DNA from: Chionis minor
Taxonomy: Eukaryota; Chordata; Aves; Charadriiformes; Chionididae
Reading direction: 5' to 3'
DNA length: 64,000 nt
Assembly (NCBI GenBank): GCA_013398295.1
Contig: VZSF01008872.1
Coordinates: 1-64,000, forward strand
Below the pieces are notes generated by a model that saw only the letters and a program-made list of their open reading frames with translations, searched no databases and was not told the origin of the DNA. The number at the start of each line of letters is the position of its first letter. Position 1 is the stretch's first letter. The position numbers were made by a program, and so were the translations under genes. This document shows positions 36,830 to 48,868 of this stretch, piece by piece.

Positions 36830-38272
36830 CTAATGTTTTTCTATATCCTTTAGCCACGTGATCTCCTTGTACCAGCCTTGCTTGGTCTAAAGCTGATTTT
36901 AATAAATTGCTGGTTTTGATTGTGTAGGGCAGACCTTTTTCTGAAATGTGGGATACATGATAACTCTAATGTAAAATTATGTTTCAAATGCATGAAAAAG
37001 TTTTGCAGGGGCAAAATCTCTGCAGTTGTGTAAGATGGAAAGAATGTGCTGGAAATTAGATAATCAAACACCAGTTACACGTCACAAAAAACCATTACAG
37101 TGTTGTATTCTAATAGCAATCTTTCCAGTTATTGAAAATGTAATACTATAGTAATTTAGGAAAATGCTGAGCTGGTATAAGATCCATACCAAAAATATTT
37201 AAACAACCATCATTTACTTTAAAATGTCCATAAATATGATTTATTGTACTTTTTGTATGAAAGGAAGCACCTGTGTTTATGCCCTCACTTCTGTAGACTC
37301 AAAAAATAGCGATGATAACAACAATGTTTTAGAAACCTCTGTATGTGCCAATAACTTGCCAGCATGTAAGACAGACACTGGCTGTTTAAATGTGAAATAA
37401 TTTTGGATTAATTTATTCTACCTGCACTGCACAATTTTTTTTCTAATCAATTACCTCACAAAATGTGATTTGGTGTTGCAGGAATTTGTATTATCATGAA
37501 GTATGGAGATAGAAGAAGCACCCTTTTACTTGATGTTCAAGTATAGAGATTTATTATTAATTTATTTTGTTTGTTTATATTCTGACAAAACAAGTAGTAC
37601 CATTCTGCAGGATTACAATGTTTCACAAGTTCTGACCTTGTTTTCTCTGAAGCAAAACAGATTCATACAAGCTATATGTAGTCTTTAATACAAATCTTGC
37701 ATGAGCAAAAAATTTTAAATTATTGTCTTGGTTCCTGTAGGATCATGTAGTATATTTTTATCTGCACTATGAAGCATGATACCTCATTTGGGTGCATTGA
37801 ACTGTGGAGAAAATGTGAGAGTGTCTTGGAACTTTCCATTGAACCTTTGTTTTGCTGTAAAGTGTTCAAACAAGGGAGTCAAACCACAAACTGGGTAATT
37901 TTAATGAGCAAAACTTAATCATACTTTTGGGTTATATTTGTAAATAATGAAATACATAAGTGGTTTACTTGGTACCATACTTTAAAATTATAGTGCGTTG
38001 GGAAGGTAGTTATTGCCCGTGGCAAAGGTACTAAGCTCCTTTAGAGGATAACATAGTCACAGAATACATTTTTATAAGATTTTGGAGAGTTCTCAAGACT
38101 CCATATGCCCCCACATCCTCCCATTGACTGGTTAGTAGTCCATTTATATTGAACTTAAAATGAAATGTGTGTAAGGGTTCACTTTTAACTTCACATAAAG
38201 TTTATGCATATACTAAGCAATTATTGTCTTACATATATGTGTGGACATTTATGATGAGTTATATTTTTTCAC

Positions 38273-38371
38273 GGTTTTCCGGGACCTGGGGAATATGAAA
38301 TGAAAAGTCAGCTTCAGAAGAGGGAAAACAGTCCAAAGTAAGCCATATGTGTTTTTCTTTCTTCACTCTTA
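38273..38371 (+). pseudogene. STPG2: STPG2 exon relic E2 (PG repeat)
   Basis: The frame from 38273 reads GFPGPGEYEMKSQLQKREN, then SPK and TAA (38339-38341), and beyond the stop AICVFLSS. A PGPG-x-Y core followed ~25-30 residues later by FLSS is the hallmark of sperm-tail PG-rich repeats. It matches my recollection of STPG2 G-V-P-G-P-G-K-Y-N-I-K-S-Q-F...F-L-S-S-A-E. Phase 0 at the start fits the E1 end. The acceptor reads TTTTTTCAC/GGT, with no AG. The TAA stop overlaps a GTAAGC sequence at 38338 that could act as a premature donor. The exon is visible but not usable as a normal one. Confidence 0.75.
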
Positions 38372-40239
38372 AGTACTATAATAACCTGAATAATACAAGA
38401 GTAAAATAACTGTAAAGAAATGATAATTGTACTGTTCTGTAACTGCTTAATTGCTTCTGTGTGCTCTGAAAACATGATGGCAGAAATAAGTAAAATCTTT
38501 TTTGAGTATGTGAACCAATGTAATGTACAGTGCATATTCAAAGATTTTCACTGAACTGTAGGTCAAGTGTTAGACTTCATCATGTCTAAGGTGTTTTCAC
38601 CCTTTCTGACGCAGGAAGGATATTTAAAAGTATTTTTAATTCATATATATGAGTGTGTTGCTAAGCTAACTAATGACTTTCAGTTACCAGTGATCCAAGG
38701 TGACATTTTCACACTCCATGACTAAATATAAAAAATGGTTTTCAAACTTATTAGGGAATACTCAGCAATTACGAAGCTGGCAATATGCATATGCTGGAGC
38801 ATGGCTTGGAACAAACTTTTCCTTCTCATCTCTCTCTCTGTTAATTGCTCTAAAGGCCTATTTTTCTCCCATGTGTATTTATCTTCAGCAGCATGAGATA
38901 CTTGCCCCAGTTTTTGAGACAAAAACAAATGTTGTCTCTATCAATTAGGTTGTCTGTTTTTTTTTATTTTTATTATTCTTACTCAATAATAATGTATTCT
39001 GAAATTATAGCTGGATAAGCATATGTCTGGCTTTTCTTAAACAATTTCAGGAAATTTCACTTCAGAAAGCTACTGGTTTGGGTTATCAGGCCATCAAGGC
39101 AGTTTTTTGTTTTTTTCACCACTTATATTCAACAAAAATTTGCCATATGATTTTTATTTTGTTGATTTAAATTTTTAAATTCCAAAATAATACATGTTGT
39201 AGTTACACTATATGCAACCAGGCTGTGAATAGCTTATATCTTCTGAATGTTAGCAACTTTGAAGGGTTGTTTTTCCTCCTCTCAGCTATGCTTCAGAAGC
39301 TTGTTTCCTGAAAAGAAGTTTCATGACGGGTAAAAAACCCCAAGGTTGAATATTCAAATGAAACAGTCTAAATCCAAGTGTGCGTACCTAAATTGTTTTA
39401 CCTGTTTTTTCTGTGACGGTGAGCACAAGTGAACTTAGGTAAATGTGATGCCTGCATTGGTGACTGAGAAATGACTTAATGGATGAATACTAGTTCTTGT
39501 GTTTTGAACAGGATTTTAAGTTGTGTGACTTAGGAATACATTGGTTTTCAGCACGATTTTTTTTTTTTTTTTAAATTTAATTTATATCTAACTATTGTAA
39601 ATTCAGTTGGCCAGGGATTGTGCTCTATGCCAACAACAAATCTCAGGCACCAATGCCAACTGGTGTCGCACAACTTATGTCCACACAGCTAAATTCTTTC
39701 CCCCTGAAATATATTTACAATAAATTTACAGTTCTTCCTCCCATTATTGTTTTGCGATGTGTACTATTTGGCTTGTGGTATTTAAGTATCTGAGCATAAA
39801 AATACTTTCATTTCTGCAGTATTATATACAATATGCACCACGTATAGAGACAGCAGTGATATAAACTGCAAATAGAAGGCATCATTTTTCAAAGGCAAGC
39901 ATGTCTTTGAAAACGTCTGTGGCTATGCCACTAATGCACAAGTAAACTGAATAGACATTTTGCATATTGTCAGCTATTCATATGGCTATGTATTTGTGCG
40001 CATACATACAAAGTATTTTGCACAACCAAGTGTTAATGCTTGCTGTTAATACACGGTTCAAAATCACTCTTATGTAACCAGAAAGACTTAAGCTAGTAGC
40101 TGCCACTGTGACTGAATTACATTAAAAAAGAAAGAATGCTGTAAACGTACTGTACTGATGTAAGCACTTTCTGTTTACGTAGTTTCTGAATGTGCTGTAG
40201 GGTATCATTGGCATATTTTTTCCCCTTGTGCTTCACTAG
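38372..40239 (+). other. Presumed STPG2 intron E2-E3
   Basis: About 1.9 kb of AT-rich sequence without a recognisable gene or repeat. Its end has a proper pyrimidine tract and acceptor (TTTTTTTCCCCTTGTGCTTCACTAG). Confidence 0.5.
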
Positions 40240-40388
40240 AGACTTCCACCTGGGAAATCAATCACACTGGCTCCTGGCACATATAATGAACCACTCACAG
40301 CTCTCAAATCCTACAAAACATCAGGAATAAAAAAGATCCAAACTGCTGTTTGATTTACTCAAGATGGCAAGCCAGAAAAAAACACCAG
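40240..40388 (+). pseudogene. STPG2: STPG2 exon relic E3 (PG repeat) with in-frame TGA
   Basis: The acceptor CTTCACTAG is intact. The frame from 40240 reads RLPPGKSITLAPGTYNEP, then LTALKSYKTSGIKKIQTAV, then TGA (40351-40353), then FTQDGKPEK. The APGTYNEP core and TALK...K block agree with the STPG2 repeat I recall (T-P-G-P-G-T-Y-N-E...T-A-L-K...Q-T-A-V-R-F-T-Q). The stop sits where the family has an Arg codon, as expected from CGA to TGA at a CpG. Three residues appear deleted before Q-T-A-V. A run of seven A near 40376-40382 suggests a one-base insertion. The donor after ACACCAG is GTTTGC, which is poor. Confidence 0.75.
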
Positions 40389-41337
40389 GTTTGCAATTAA
40401 TCCAAATACTGCTGGTATTCAGTGTACTGCACCTAATATTATTAAGACCGATATTCTAGGACTTTAGTAATTAATCTTATAATTGAAAATATGGAATTAG
40501 TTTGAAATGAAAATAAGAATTAGAGAAAATGTACGTATTGGATTTTGGTTAAAGGAATGCAAATATGGTTTCCGACTTGCCATTATTTTGGGCTTCTAGG
40601 AAATCTGAACAGTTATTTATCTATGCAAACTGATTTATAACAGTATACTTGGTTTACTTCATTTATAGGATTGCTACCTAATGAAGAAGCAATATGAATA
40701 GCATACGTGGATGTTGGATTTCTTCTTTTTCCCCGTTTAGGGCTATTATTAAATAAGGCTATTTCTTGAAAATACAAGCTCTTATAGGTAGCTATCCATA
40801 AAATAGCAAAGATGCGGTCTTAATATGGAAAGCGTGATATATGTGAATACACAAATCGTAAAATGCTTTCACTCTACTGGCAAGATTGTACATCACACCA
40901 GTTTAGTGCTAGTAGGAGGACGAAAGGGCGGGTGGTAGAGCTCGTCTCTAAAAAACACATTCACATAGCATGCTTTTGTGGCATACCAGTTCTTTTCGGT
41001 AATTTGATGTGACCAGTCACTTTGCTGAACACAGACTTGGTGCCCTCTGTAGCTTTTTTGTGTTTGCTCCTCAAGCGCTCATATGTCACGCGAGTCATCT
41101 GCAACTCAGTGGTTTCCTTGAAGCTCACTTTTCACTCTTCTTGACAAATGTAGTGGTTGTGTTTTATTCACCAAGTTGCAGGTCGGCTGCCTGTGCCATC
41201 TATGGAAGTTATGTGTCCTACCACTATTTTATCTGATGTTTAATGCCTGCACTGAAAAGAGGGAAATATTAAGAAATACCTTCTGAATGACACCACTGTG
41301 TCATCCTCGGATCTCATGACACACGCAGTCTCAGACC

Positions 41338-41435
41338 CTGACCAGTCTGAATGAGAGGTATTGCCCTTGGCACCTTTCACGTTTTCTGTCCTGAACTGCA
41401 TGAATAAGCTGGAGCCATTAACTTAGACTGGTCAG
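41338..41435. repeat. 11-bp perfect inverted repeat, 76-bp loop
   Basis: CTGACCAGTCT at 41338-41348 is the exact reverse complement of AGACTGGTCAG at 41425-41435. The enclosed DNA is slightly GC-rich and unrecognised. It could be the remains of a small element's termini, or chance. Confidence 0.5.
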
Positions 41436-41841
41436 AAGAATTTTTTTCATCCCCCACCATACTTTGGGGTGAATGTTCTGAGACTTTTTTGGGGTCTGTG
41501 TGCTGATAGCAGTTACAGAGACTCAAGATACCATGTTACCCTTTATTTAAGTTTTTGACATAAAATCTGAATAATGTTGAGGACATTACTCACCTGTCAG
41601 CTCCTTACTAGCAAGCCTTTAAAGTACACCTGGAAGCCTTACACTTGTCCTCTTCTGTTGCACATAGCTGTACATCACATTAGATGCCTCAATTCTAAAC
41701 TGTCATCGGAGATTACCTGGTATAATTTGCTTCCCTGCTATCAGTCCAAATCTTTTATATTAGCTTCCTGTTGTATAGGTCTACTTTAATACAAAGCAAA
41801 ATCTCCATTATTATGTGAGTCTGTACAGTAATTTCTGCTCT

Positions 41842-41912
41842 ACCAAAACCAAAAAAAACCCCAAAACAAACAAACAAAAAAAAAGGAGGAAAAAAAAAAA
41901 AGAAAAAAGGGG
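41842..41912. repeat. A-rich tract with CAAA units
   Basis: AAAACCAAAAAAAACCCC and ACAAACAAACAAAA lead into A runs interrupted by G. It is low-complexity and not preceded by a recognisable LINE or SINE. Confidence 0.85.
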
Positions 41913-42062
41913 ATAAGCAATTTTCCAGAACAGTTACCTTTTCAGATCATAAAGAAAAAGAGGAGGGTAAACCCCTATTGAGCTTGGACCAATGCTGTTT
42001 AGTGTAACTCCGATATCAGTTACAGTAAAAAACCCTTTTTACCTCCAGACAGATTTCTCACT

Positions 42063-42086
42063 GTGAAAGCATTTAAATGCTTTCAC
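42063..42086. repeat. 24-bp perfect palindrome
   Basis: GTGAAAGCATTT is followed directly by its reverse complement AAATGCTTTCAC, giving a perfect 24-bp palindrome without spacer. The bases just outside do not extend the symmetry. Confidence 0.95.
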
Positions 42087-45000
42087 TTAAATGGTCATTG
42101 TATTCCAATGTTGAAATACCCATAGTATTGAAAATGAAAGTTTAAAAAAAATGTATTTTTGGCATGTGTAAGGACAGTAGCATTTGGATCTTCAGCTCCT
42201 TGATGTTTACCTTTTTTTGAAAAAGCAGGATTTTTGTACTCCTGACCCTGCTGATTATCAGGTAACTTTAAAAAATACGATTTTAAGAAGAAAGTAAAGA
42301 AGATAAAAAATGCCTGAGAATTTTAGATGTTATTTTATTTTATTTTTTTCCAAATGAGTAATATCTTTTGAAGAATTACTTTAGTGAAAAAGAGAGCTAA
42401 ACAGTGAAAGAGAGCTGGGTGCTGAGTATGCCCAGATAAATATGTTTACACTTTTGTTTCTGAATTTATACTTTTCCTCTTTTGTAGAAATTATGAGTTT
42501 AAAGGCAAAACCAACTAGTTTTGATATTTTTTGTCATATAAAGTAGAATATATTTTGTTCACAATGGCATTAAATGTATGTTTTTTGGTGCAGTTAAAAG
42601 GAAAACTTACGATTATGAAATTATGTAAATGTTAGAGAAGAAATGGCAGGAAAAAAAAGGTGAATTAGGCATTTTACAAGTTGTCTTTTTAAATAACAAG
42701 TTCTGAGGCTTTTCAGCTTTCCTGTTTTGCTTTTTTTTTTTTGCATAGTCTTTCTGGCCTTTGTCACAGCTTCCCTATCTCTACTTCAAAATAATAATCC
42801 CTTTAAAATATATTATTTGCTACTTGCTTAATGTGTCATAGTCTTACACTGCAACCTGGTTCCACCTAAATCATTATCTACCGAAGGGAAGCATTTAAGA
42901 ACATGATTAATTCAAAGCATTGTAAAGTTTCATTGCGAGAGTTCCATGTTTACGTTGAATCACAGCTGAAAGCAAAATATATTATCATCTGATTATATTC
43001 ACAGATGAATAGCCTATTGTTTTTGAAATATATAAACTGAAATTGTTAGTCGTCCTGCACTAACTTCTAAGAGAATCATGCTCATTCATCATACCAGCTA
43101 TTTGAATAGTTAAATCTAATTTGATTCATGTATAGAATACAAAGATGTAAATTAACATGCGAAAATGTGAGAAATGTGATTAGAAAGTGGATGAGTTAGG
43201 AAGATAAGGTAAAGACCACAGTAACTGGATAATTAACAATTTTTAAAACCTATACCATCAGATATGTTTACAATAACCCCCTATATGCTCTTTAGAAGTA
43301 AGAAGAGACTTAAAACTAGCACAAATTTTTACCTCAATATTCAACATAAAGATCTGTTTCTGGAGCTCAGAGGGTGTTTTGTCCCTTTCTATTTGCCACA
43401 CTTAATCAGTAAATGCTCTGTTGTTTAGGGGCTAAATTTGTGCTACACTGTTGACATCTGAGGGTCTCATTCTCCAATACTTAAAAACATGACCGTTGTT
43501 CCCCTTCGTACCTGGTTTTTCCATCCACAGAAATGGAGATGAAGGTTTGTGCCCATTCACATCAGGATGAGGAATCTGTGTGTAGGTAAAGAATGTGCTT
43601 TGACCCTAAAGTGTAGAAACACCTGTATCCCACAGTGTAGACATTTCTTGAATGAGTTGTTCTTTGTATTAGTAACTTAGCTTTCTGTAGTACTGCAGAA
43701 CAACTTTTTACTAGCTTTCATATGCTTACATGTGTAAGAAAATAGCCCGTGTTGGAATATTGACCTCTAGATCTAGCAGCTAGGATCCTATTACTTCAGC
43801 TAAAAGAGTTCACTGTGTTAGGCTGTATTTTTTGTCCTGGTGCCAAAGTAAGAAAAAGAGGCACAATAAAGTTTACTTCCCTTTACAGCATGATTAGCAT
43901 TTAAGTCCTCTTTAGGTCTATATTAAATTCTTTTACCTCCTGTTTTATCTCTGTTACAGACTCCCTATAATAAATCATGCATTTAAATTTTAACATAGAA
44001 TAAGCTTTCTGCGACTTTAAAGTATGGCTACAAATAGCCTGTCACGTGATTCAATGTGTTTCTCATAGAGTAATTTTAAGGAAAGGAAAAGAAACTAAGC
44101 AAAGTTTACTGGTGTTGCAGAACACACCAGTGGCTAGGACTATCACTCGTGCTTTTTTTTGAAAACTTCTTGGTCAAGAGCAGATAATTTTGCAGCCAAA
44201 AGATATGCCTCTAGTGACTCCCTTAAATTTTATAGAAATATACTTCCACACATATACTCAAAGAGAAACCTCACTAGGTGATAATCCCACCTCCATTTGT
44301 AGAAAATAATTAGGGTGTTTTCAACTACACTGGCAATGACAAAGAGTAACAAAACACCATCTGATTTAACAGTTGGTAATTTTATGCCATAGTTTTGGTT
44401 TTACAAAATCCTTGGTACTACTTTCTGCTTACAGTATTTATAAATGTTCTATTATTCATTCAAGTATGGTTTTACACAATAAAATCTGTTTTTAAATGTC
44501 CTTCTCTTGTTTTTCTACACTTTATAACATTTTGTAGAAGAAAAATACTTTCAATGACTTTTATTTAAACAGAAATTTAAAAATTAGTTAATAAAAAGAA
44601 TTAAATTAAAAAATTACTGCTTTTCTCAATTGTTAGGTGGATAAGGTGGTCTATCATTCATTCACTCTCAGATTCTTTCTTAGCAAATATATTATGTGAC
44701 CATCTGAGAATCCTCCTAAAAGGCAAAAGTATGCACTTTGCCAAATAGGTTAGCAACTGGGATAGATTTTTCTGAGCATCGCAAAAATGGAAATAAATGA
44801 GTTACTCCAGGTGTTAATCAGCCAAAGTAAACTGCTTGCTTACATTATCATGGCAATTAATTGTAGATATGTTTAAAGTGACACTTGTTTAATAAAGGGC
44901 AGAACAGTACACTGAAGGTACTTCATTTTTGCAAGCCTATATAGTAAAACCAGTTGCCAGCAAAGACTGGTGATTCCGGTCTTTGTTTTGAAAATTTTTA

Positions 45001-46580
45001 CTTAGCCTTTCAGGACAACAGAGCATACGTATTTAACTAACATGTGAGTACACATAGATATCGGATTCTACTGACTGGTTGAAGTAGACTGCTAAGAAGT
45101 TTTCAGCCTTAATGTAAAAATCTCTTTAAGCTAAAAATGTGCCTGAAGAATTAAAAAGAACAAAATGTCTGCACTTAACATTTTAAAATTTCCATATTGG
45201 GAAATACTGTTCAATATTATTAAAATATTTCAAAATTTAAAAATATTTTTCATAAGCAGTAATCACAGGATTACTGTTTTTTATACTTTCTTCATTAAGA
45301 TCTTTGTATACAAACTTCTTGGAAGGAAAAAAAAAGTTACATAAAAGTTGTGAGTAGTAGAAGAATAAAAACAAGGAAAGACACATGTTTCTAAATCAAC
45401 TTCACCCTTCCCTACAATAGTTGTAATCTGTGGCCAATTCCGCACCCACAGGAGTACTTTCTCTTTTCTCTGCTGACATCACGGATTCTAGGTTTTTTTA
45501 AGTTTGTAGACGCATGACCAATTTCTTAGACTTCTCAGTGGATCCTAGGGCTTCTTTTTGTCCTTGTTTTTTCTTTGTGGTGTGGTTTTTTTTTTTGGTG
45601 TTGTTTTTTTTTTTTTTTTTTTAGGAGCAACTTTTAACATCATACACTGGTGGCACTGGATACTGGAAGCCTTGCAGTGTTAACTGTTGTCACGTACATC
45701 TAAAAGCAGACAGTTAAAGGTATATTGCTAGTGTCATTCAGGAAATCATCCCAGTTCAGTTAAGCTCATATTTATTTAGCACTGAAGTTGAAATTTGAGA
45801 ATGTACTTACAATTGAGTGCCTGCCTGCTGCTCATTTTGAATGGTCATATGCTGGCATCTCAGTGCATGCATCTTCAGCAGTTTTCCTTTTGGAACTTGA
45901 GCCTCACTTTATAATAACACAGTTTTAAGTCACTGGGACTTACACATGTTCTTCTGTGTATCATTGAATTAAATGCAAGAAACTGGAATCAAATACATTT
46001 CTGATGTCAGACTCAAGGGAAATGAATGGGTGCACATTTTAAAATGTTTATATCGTATGTTACTAAGGAATAGGATAGGTGCATATTATAACCAGCAACA
46101 AATGTTTTCTGTATTCTTTCACAGAAATTCTTTTTTTGGTATTGTTAGTATAACATTAAATAATTTTAAGAGTTAAGGTAAAAATGTTAAAATGAAATTT
46201 GGGTTTTTTTTTTGTCTTCAATGTTTTTGGACTTTTTTGATTCTTTGAGTTGGTTTTTACTTTTGCAACTATTAGATAAACATTCTGTATAAAATCTGCA
46301 ATTTGAGAAATATGACTAAGTTGCTGTTTCTGTAATAACCACGGTTGTTTAATTTTCAAGAGTTTTATTGTTTAATGTTTTATTAATATAACTTGTGCTC
46401 TTAATTTTAAAACATAATGTAAAACTTGCCTGAAATATAGAGTATGTGAAACAAGCAGTACACTCTGAAATTGACTTTAGATCATTAGTTCTAATTTTAA
46501 CAGGATTCATATAAGTTAAAATTTTAAAAGACAGTTTTAAATAATTATTTTTAAAAGACTGACATTTCTCTGTGCTGTAG

Positions 46581-46663
46581 AATTTTCGGTCAAAGAAAAT
46601 ACTGAAAAACTCCAGAAACCAGTATCTGTCTTGTCAACAACAGAAAGAACAGTAGTTGCCATG
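46581..46663 (+). pseudogene. Candidate STPG2 3' exon relic
   Basis: An 83-base block is bounded by TGCTGTAG and ATG/GTAAGA, both good splice sites. One frame (two leading bases, then codons) is open throughout and reads FSVKENTEKLQKPV, SVLSTTERTVVAM. The K-L-Q...V-L-S-x-T-x-R pattern resembles the F-L-S-x-x-x-R part that follows PG repeats in STPG2. The two-base phase would fit E3 if E3's one-base A insertion is discounted. No PG core is inside. It could be an exon of an unrelated transcript or chance. Confidence 0.4.
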
Positions 46664-48139
46664 GTAAGAAAACTTCTCAGATTGCTGCAGTTCCTCTATT
46701 ATTTTTAAATTATTGAATGAAAAAGAGTTGGTGGGGGCAAATCCTTGTGCATCTTAGCTCAACTGAACTAGGCAATTATTCTGGAAAAATGTCCAACACT
46801 TGTTTTTTAGTTTGTCTACACAATGTTATCTGTGAGCATAACATCTTTCAAAATGCATGAATCTGAAAAGTACTTTGAAAAAGAAATTTTTCATTTTTTT
46901 GCAATACTTTTTTTACCACTGCTGCACACTGATCAGGTTTTTAGAACAGTGTGATCATAAGGTCCTCTTCCTAACAATTACAGTTTACTTAGAATGCAGC
47001 ATTGCACTTGTATGGTTGCACCTTCTGGCATTACAGTTGTTACCAAAACATGTTACTGGCTTCCATTCTGTAGTCTTTTCCTCTGTCTCCATTTTATCTC
47101 TACGGATTGCCTCAGCATCCTCTCAATATGGAATTATCTTTACTTCTAACATTTACAAAGTGTTTTCCTGTTCTAAATGATTAAAATACATATATCCTGC
47201 ACTATCAGCAGTCCTGGATCGCAAATATTAAAAGTTAGTAATGGGTAGATTACCAGTTGTGAGGAATCTGGAGGAAATAACGGAAGCTTGGAGAGTTGTG
47301 AATATGTAGGTCATGGGAAATGCTCAAGTTTCTAGGAAAGGCTTTATAGGCAGGAGTCATTGGTTCTAGTCCTGTGGGGCCCAACTGTCATTCTCTGGAA
47401 AGAAATGGGAAGCCATGTAGAAGGGCAGAGTAGGCCATCTTGGGGAAATCAAAGATTTTAATCTGTCAGCTGCCTTTTTTTCCTGAAACACCATCTTCCT
47501 TGTGTAGCTATTGTGAGGTTATTTGTCCGATTATTCTAATGAACAGCAGTACTGAAATTTTGGTCAGAAAAATAAAGATACCTCTGGTAATCTAAATCAA
47601 ATATCAGTTGGAGTCAAAATGCATGCTCTAGCTGCCGCGCTGTTGCTATGTTTTCTTCAGATACTTACATTTTATTAATCACAAAACCTGAATATTCATG
47701 CAAATGTTTTCCAGGAAGGAGACAGATTTCTGCTTTGAGATTTTGATTGTTACGGTGAAAGTGAGAAACAAAATTGTTTTAGAATTATGAAGAATAACTT
47801 GGCCATGTTGGGGGGCGAAACAAAAGTATATTTTGAATAGACCAATAGAGATGCATTTTTCTCTCACTTCTGTCATACCTGTTTGCCAGACAGCACTGAA
47901 AGATTGGCTTTCTTTTTGACTACTTTTGGATATGACAACTTCAGTATACTCACTTATAAGTCAGAAAAGTTGTTATTTTACTGCATGAGAAACAATGAAT
48001 CACTTTCTCGTGTCACACCTTATTATTGATTGAATTTTCTAGGGGTGACAAATTTTAGTAATTTTTTGTATCCCAGACCTTTAACAGACAGCTACTTGTA
48101 TTTATATTTTGAACAGCTGCTTAAAAAATAGATGTCTTG
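46664..48139. other. Noncoding DNA
   Basis: AT-rich sequence between a candidate exon and the LTR. A 107-codon + strand ORF (46857-47180) is hydrophobic because of T-rich codons and has no recognisable domain. I regard it as chance. Confidence 0.45.
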
Positions 48140-48319
48140 TGTACTGGGTTTGTGTGGCAAGGTTTTGGTAGCAGGGTTCTATAGGGATGGCTTCTGTGAG
48201 AAGCTGCTAGAAGCTTCCCCCATGTCTGATACAGCCAGTGCCAGTGAGCTCCAAGATGGGACCCACTGCTGACCAAGGCCGAGCCCATCAGAGATGGTGG
48301 TAGCACCTCAGGGATAACT

Positions 48320-48327
48320 TATTTAAG
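48320..48327 (+). promoter_or_regulatory. TATA-like box of the LTR
   Basis: TATTTAAG lies 180 bases inside the element, at the position equivalent to 34040-34047 in the second copy. Both are followed by A/G-rich sequence. It is the likely core of the former LTR promoter. Present activity cannot be judged. Confidence 0.45.
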
Positions 48328-48488
48328 AAGGGGGAAAAACCCCTGCTCAACTGGGTTCGCAGCTGTAGAGAGGAGTGAGACTATGTGAAAGAAACAACTC
48401 TGCAGACATGAAGGTCAGTGAAGAAGAAGGGGCAGGAGGTGCTCCAGGTGCTGGAGCAGAGATCCCCCTGAAGCCGGAGGTAAAGACC

Positions 48489-48868
48489 ATGGTGAGGCAG
48501 GCTGTCCCCCTGCAGACCATGGAGGTCCATGGTGAAGCAGATGTCCACCTGCAGCCCATGGAGGACCCCATGGTAGAGCAGGTGGATGCACACCTAAAGG
48601 AGGCTGTGACCCCATGGGAAGCCTGCACTGGATCAGGCTCCTGGCAGGACCCGTGGACCCACGAAGAGAGAAGCCCTGACAGGTTTGCTGTCAGGACTTG
48701 TGATCCTTGGGGACCTATGCTGGAGCAGTCTGTTCCTGAAGGATTGCAGTTCATGGAAGGGACCCATGCTGGGGCAGCTTGTGAAGAACTGCAGCCCATG
48801 GGAAGGACTCATGTTGGAGAATTTTGTGGAGGACTTTGTCCTGTGCAAGGGACCTCACGCTGGGGCAG
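48489..48868 (+). repeat. Degenerate 40-49-bp tandem repeats inside the LTR
   Basis: ATGGTGAGGCAG, ATGGTGAAGCAG and ATGGTAGAGCAG start at 48489, 48529 and 48570. Variants of ATGCTGGAGCAG start at 48717, 48766, 48811 and 48857. Spacings are 40-49 bases, with an irregular middle part. Each unit also has CTGCAGCCCATGG-like sequence. The array is open in several frames on both strands (168 codons + strand 48375-48881, 150 codons minus strand 48347-48799). This results from repeat structure and GC richness and is not by itself evidence of a gene. Confidence 0.75.

Larger units (their letters stand above)
15326..38272 (+). other. Presumed 23-kb STPG2 intron E1-E2 carrying retroelements
   Basis: The stretch starts GTAATG at the E1 donor and ends in a pyrimidine run (ATATTTTTTCAC) before E2. 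It contains the CR1, LTR, simple-repeat and gap features listed separately. Elsewhere (15.4-18.4, 18.9-23.4, 23.6-25.2, 27.6-33.8, 35.3-36.1 and 36.9-38.2 kb) I see only AT-rich noncoding DNA with homopolymers such as poly-T at 22313-22330. A 3-nt-loop hairpin (CTGTAAC/GTTACAG) lies at 21230-21246. No RNA gene or intact ORF was found. Confidence 0.55.
40389..46580 (+). other. Presumed STPG2 intron after E3
   Basis: About 6.2 kb of AT-rich DNA. I see no gene or transposon. It contains an inverted repeat (41338/41425), an A-rich tract (41842-41912) and a perfect palindrome (42063-42086), listed separately. The sequence just before 46581 is a good acceptor (TTTCTCTGTGCTGTAG). Confidence 0.45.

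Noticed and set aside
46857..47180. 107-codon hydrophobic + strand ORF
   Set aside because: T-rich DNA gives Phe and Leu codons. No family resemblance or splice support.
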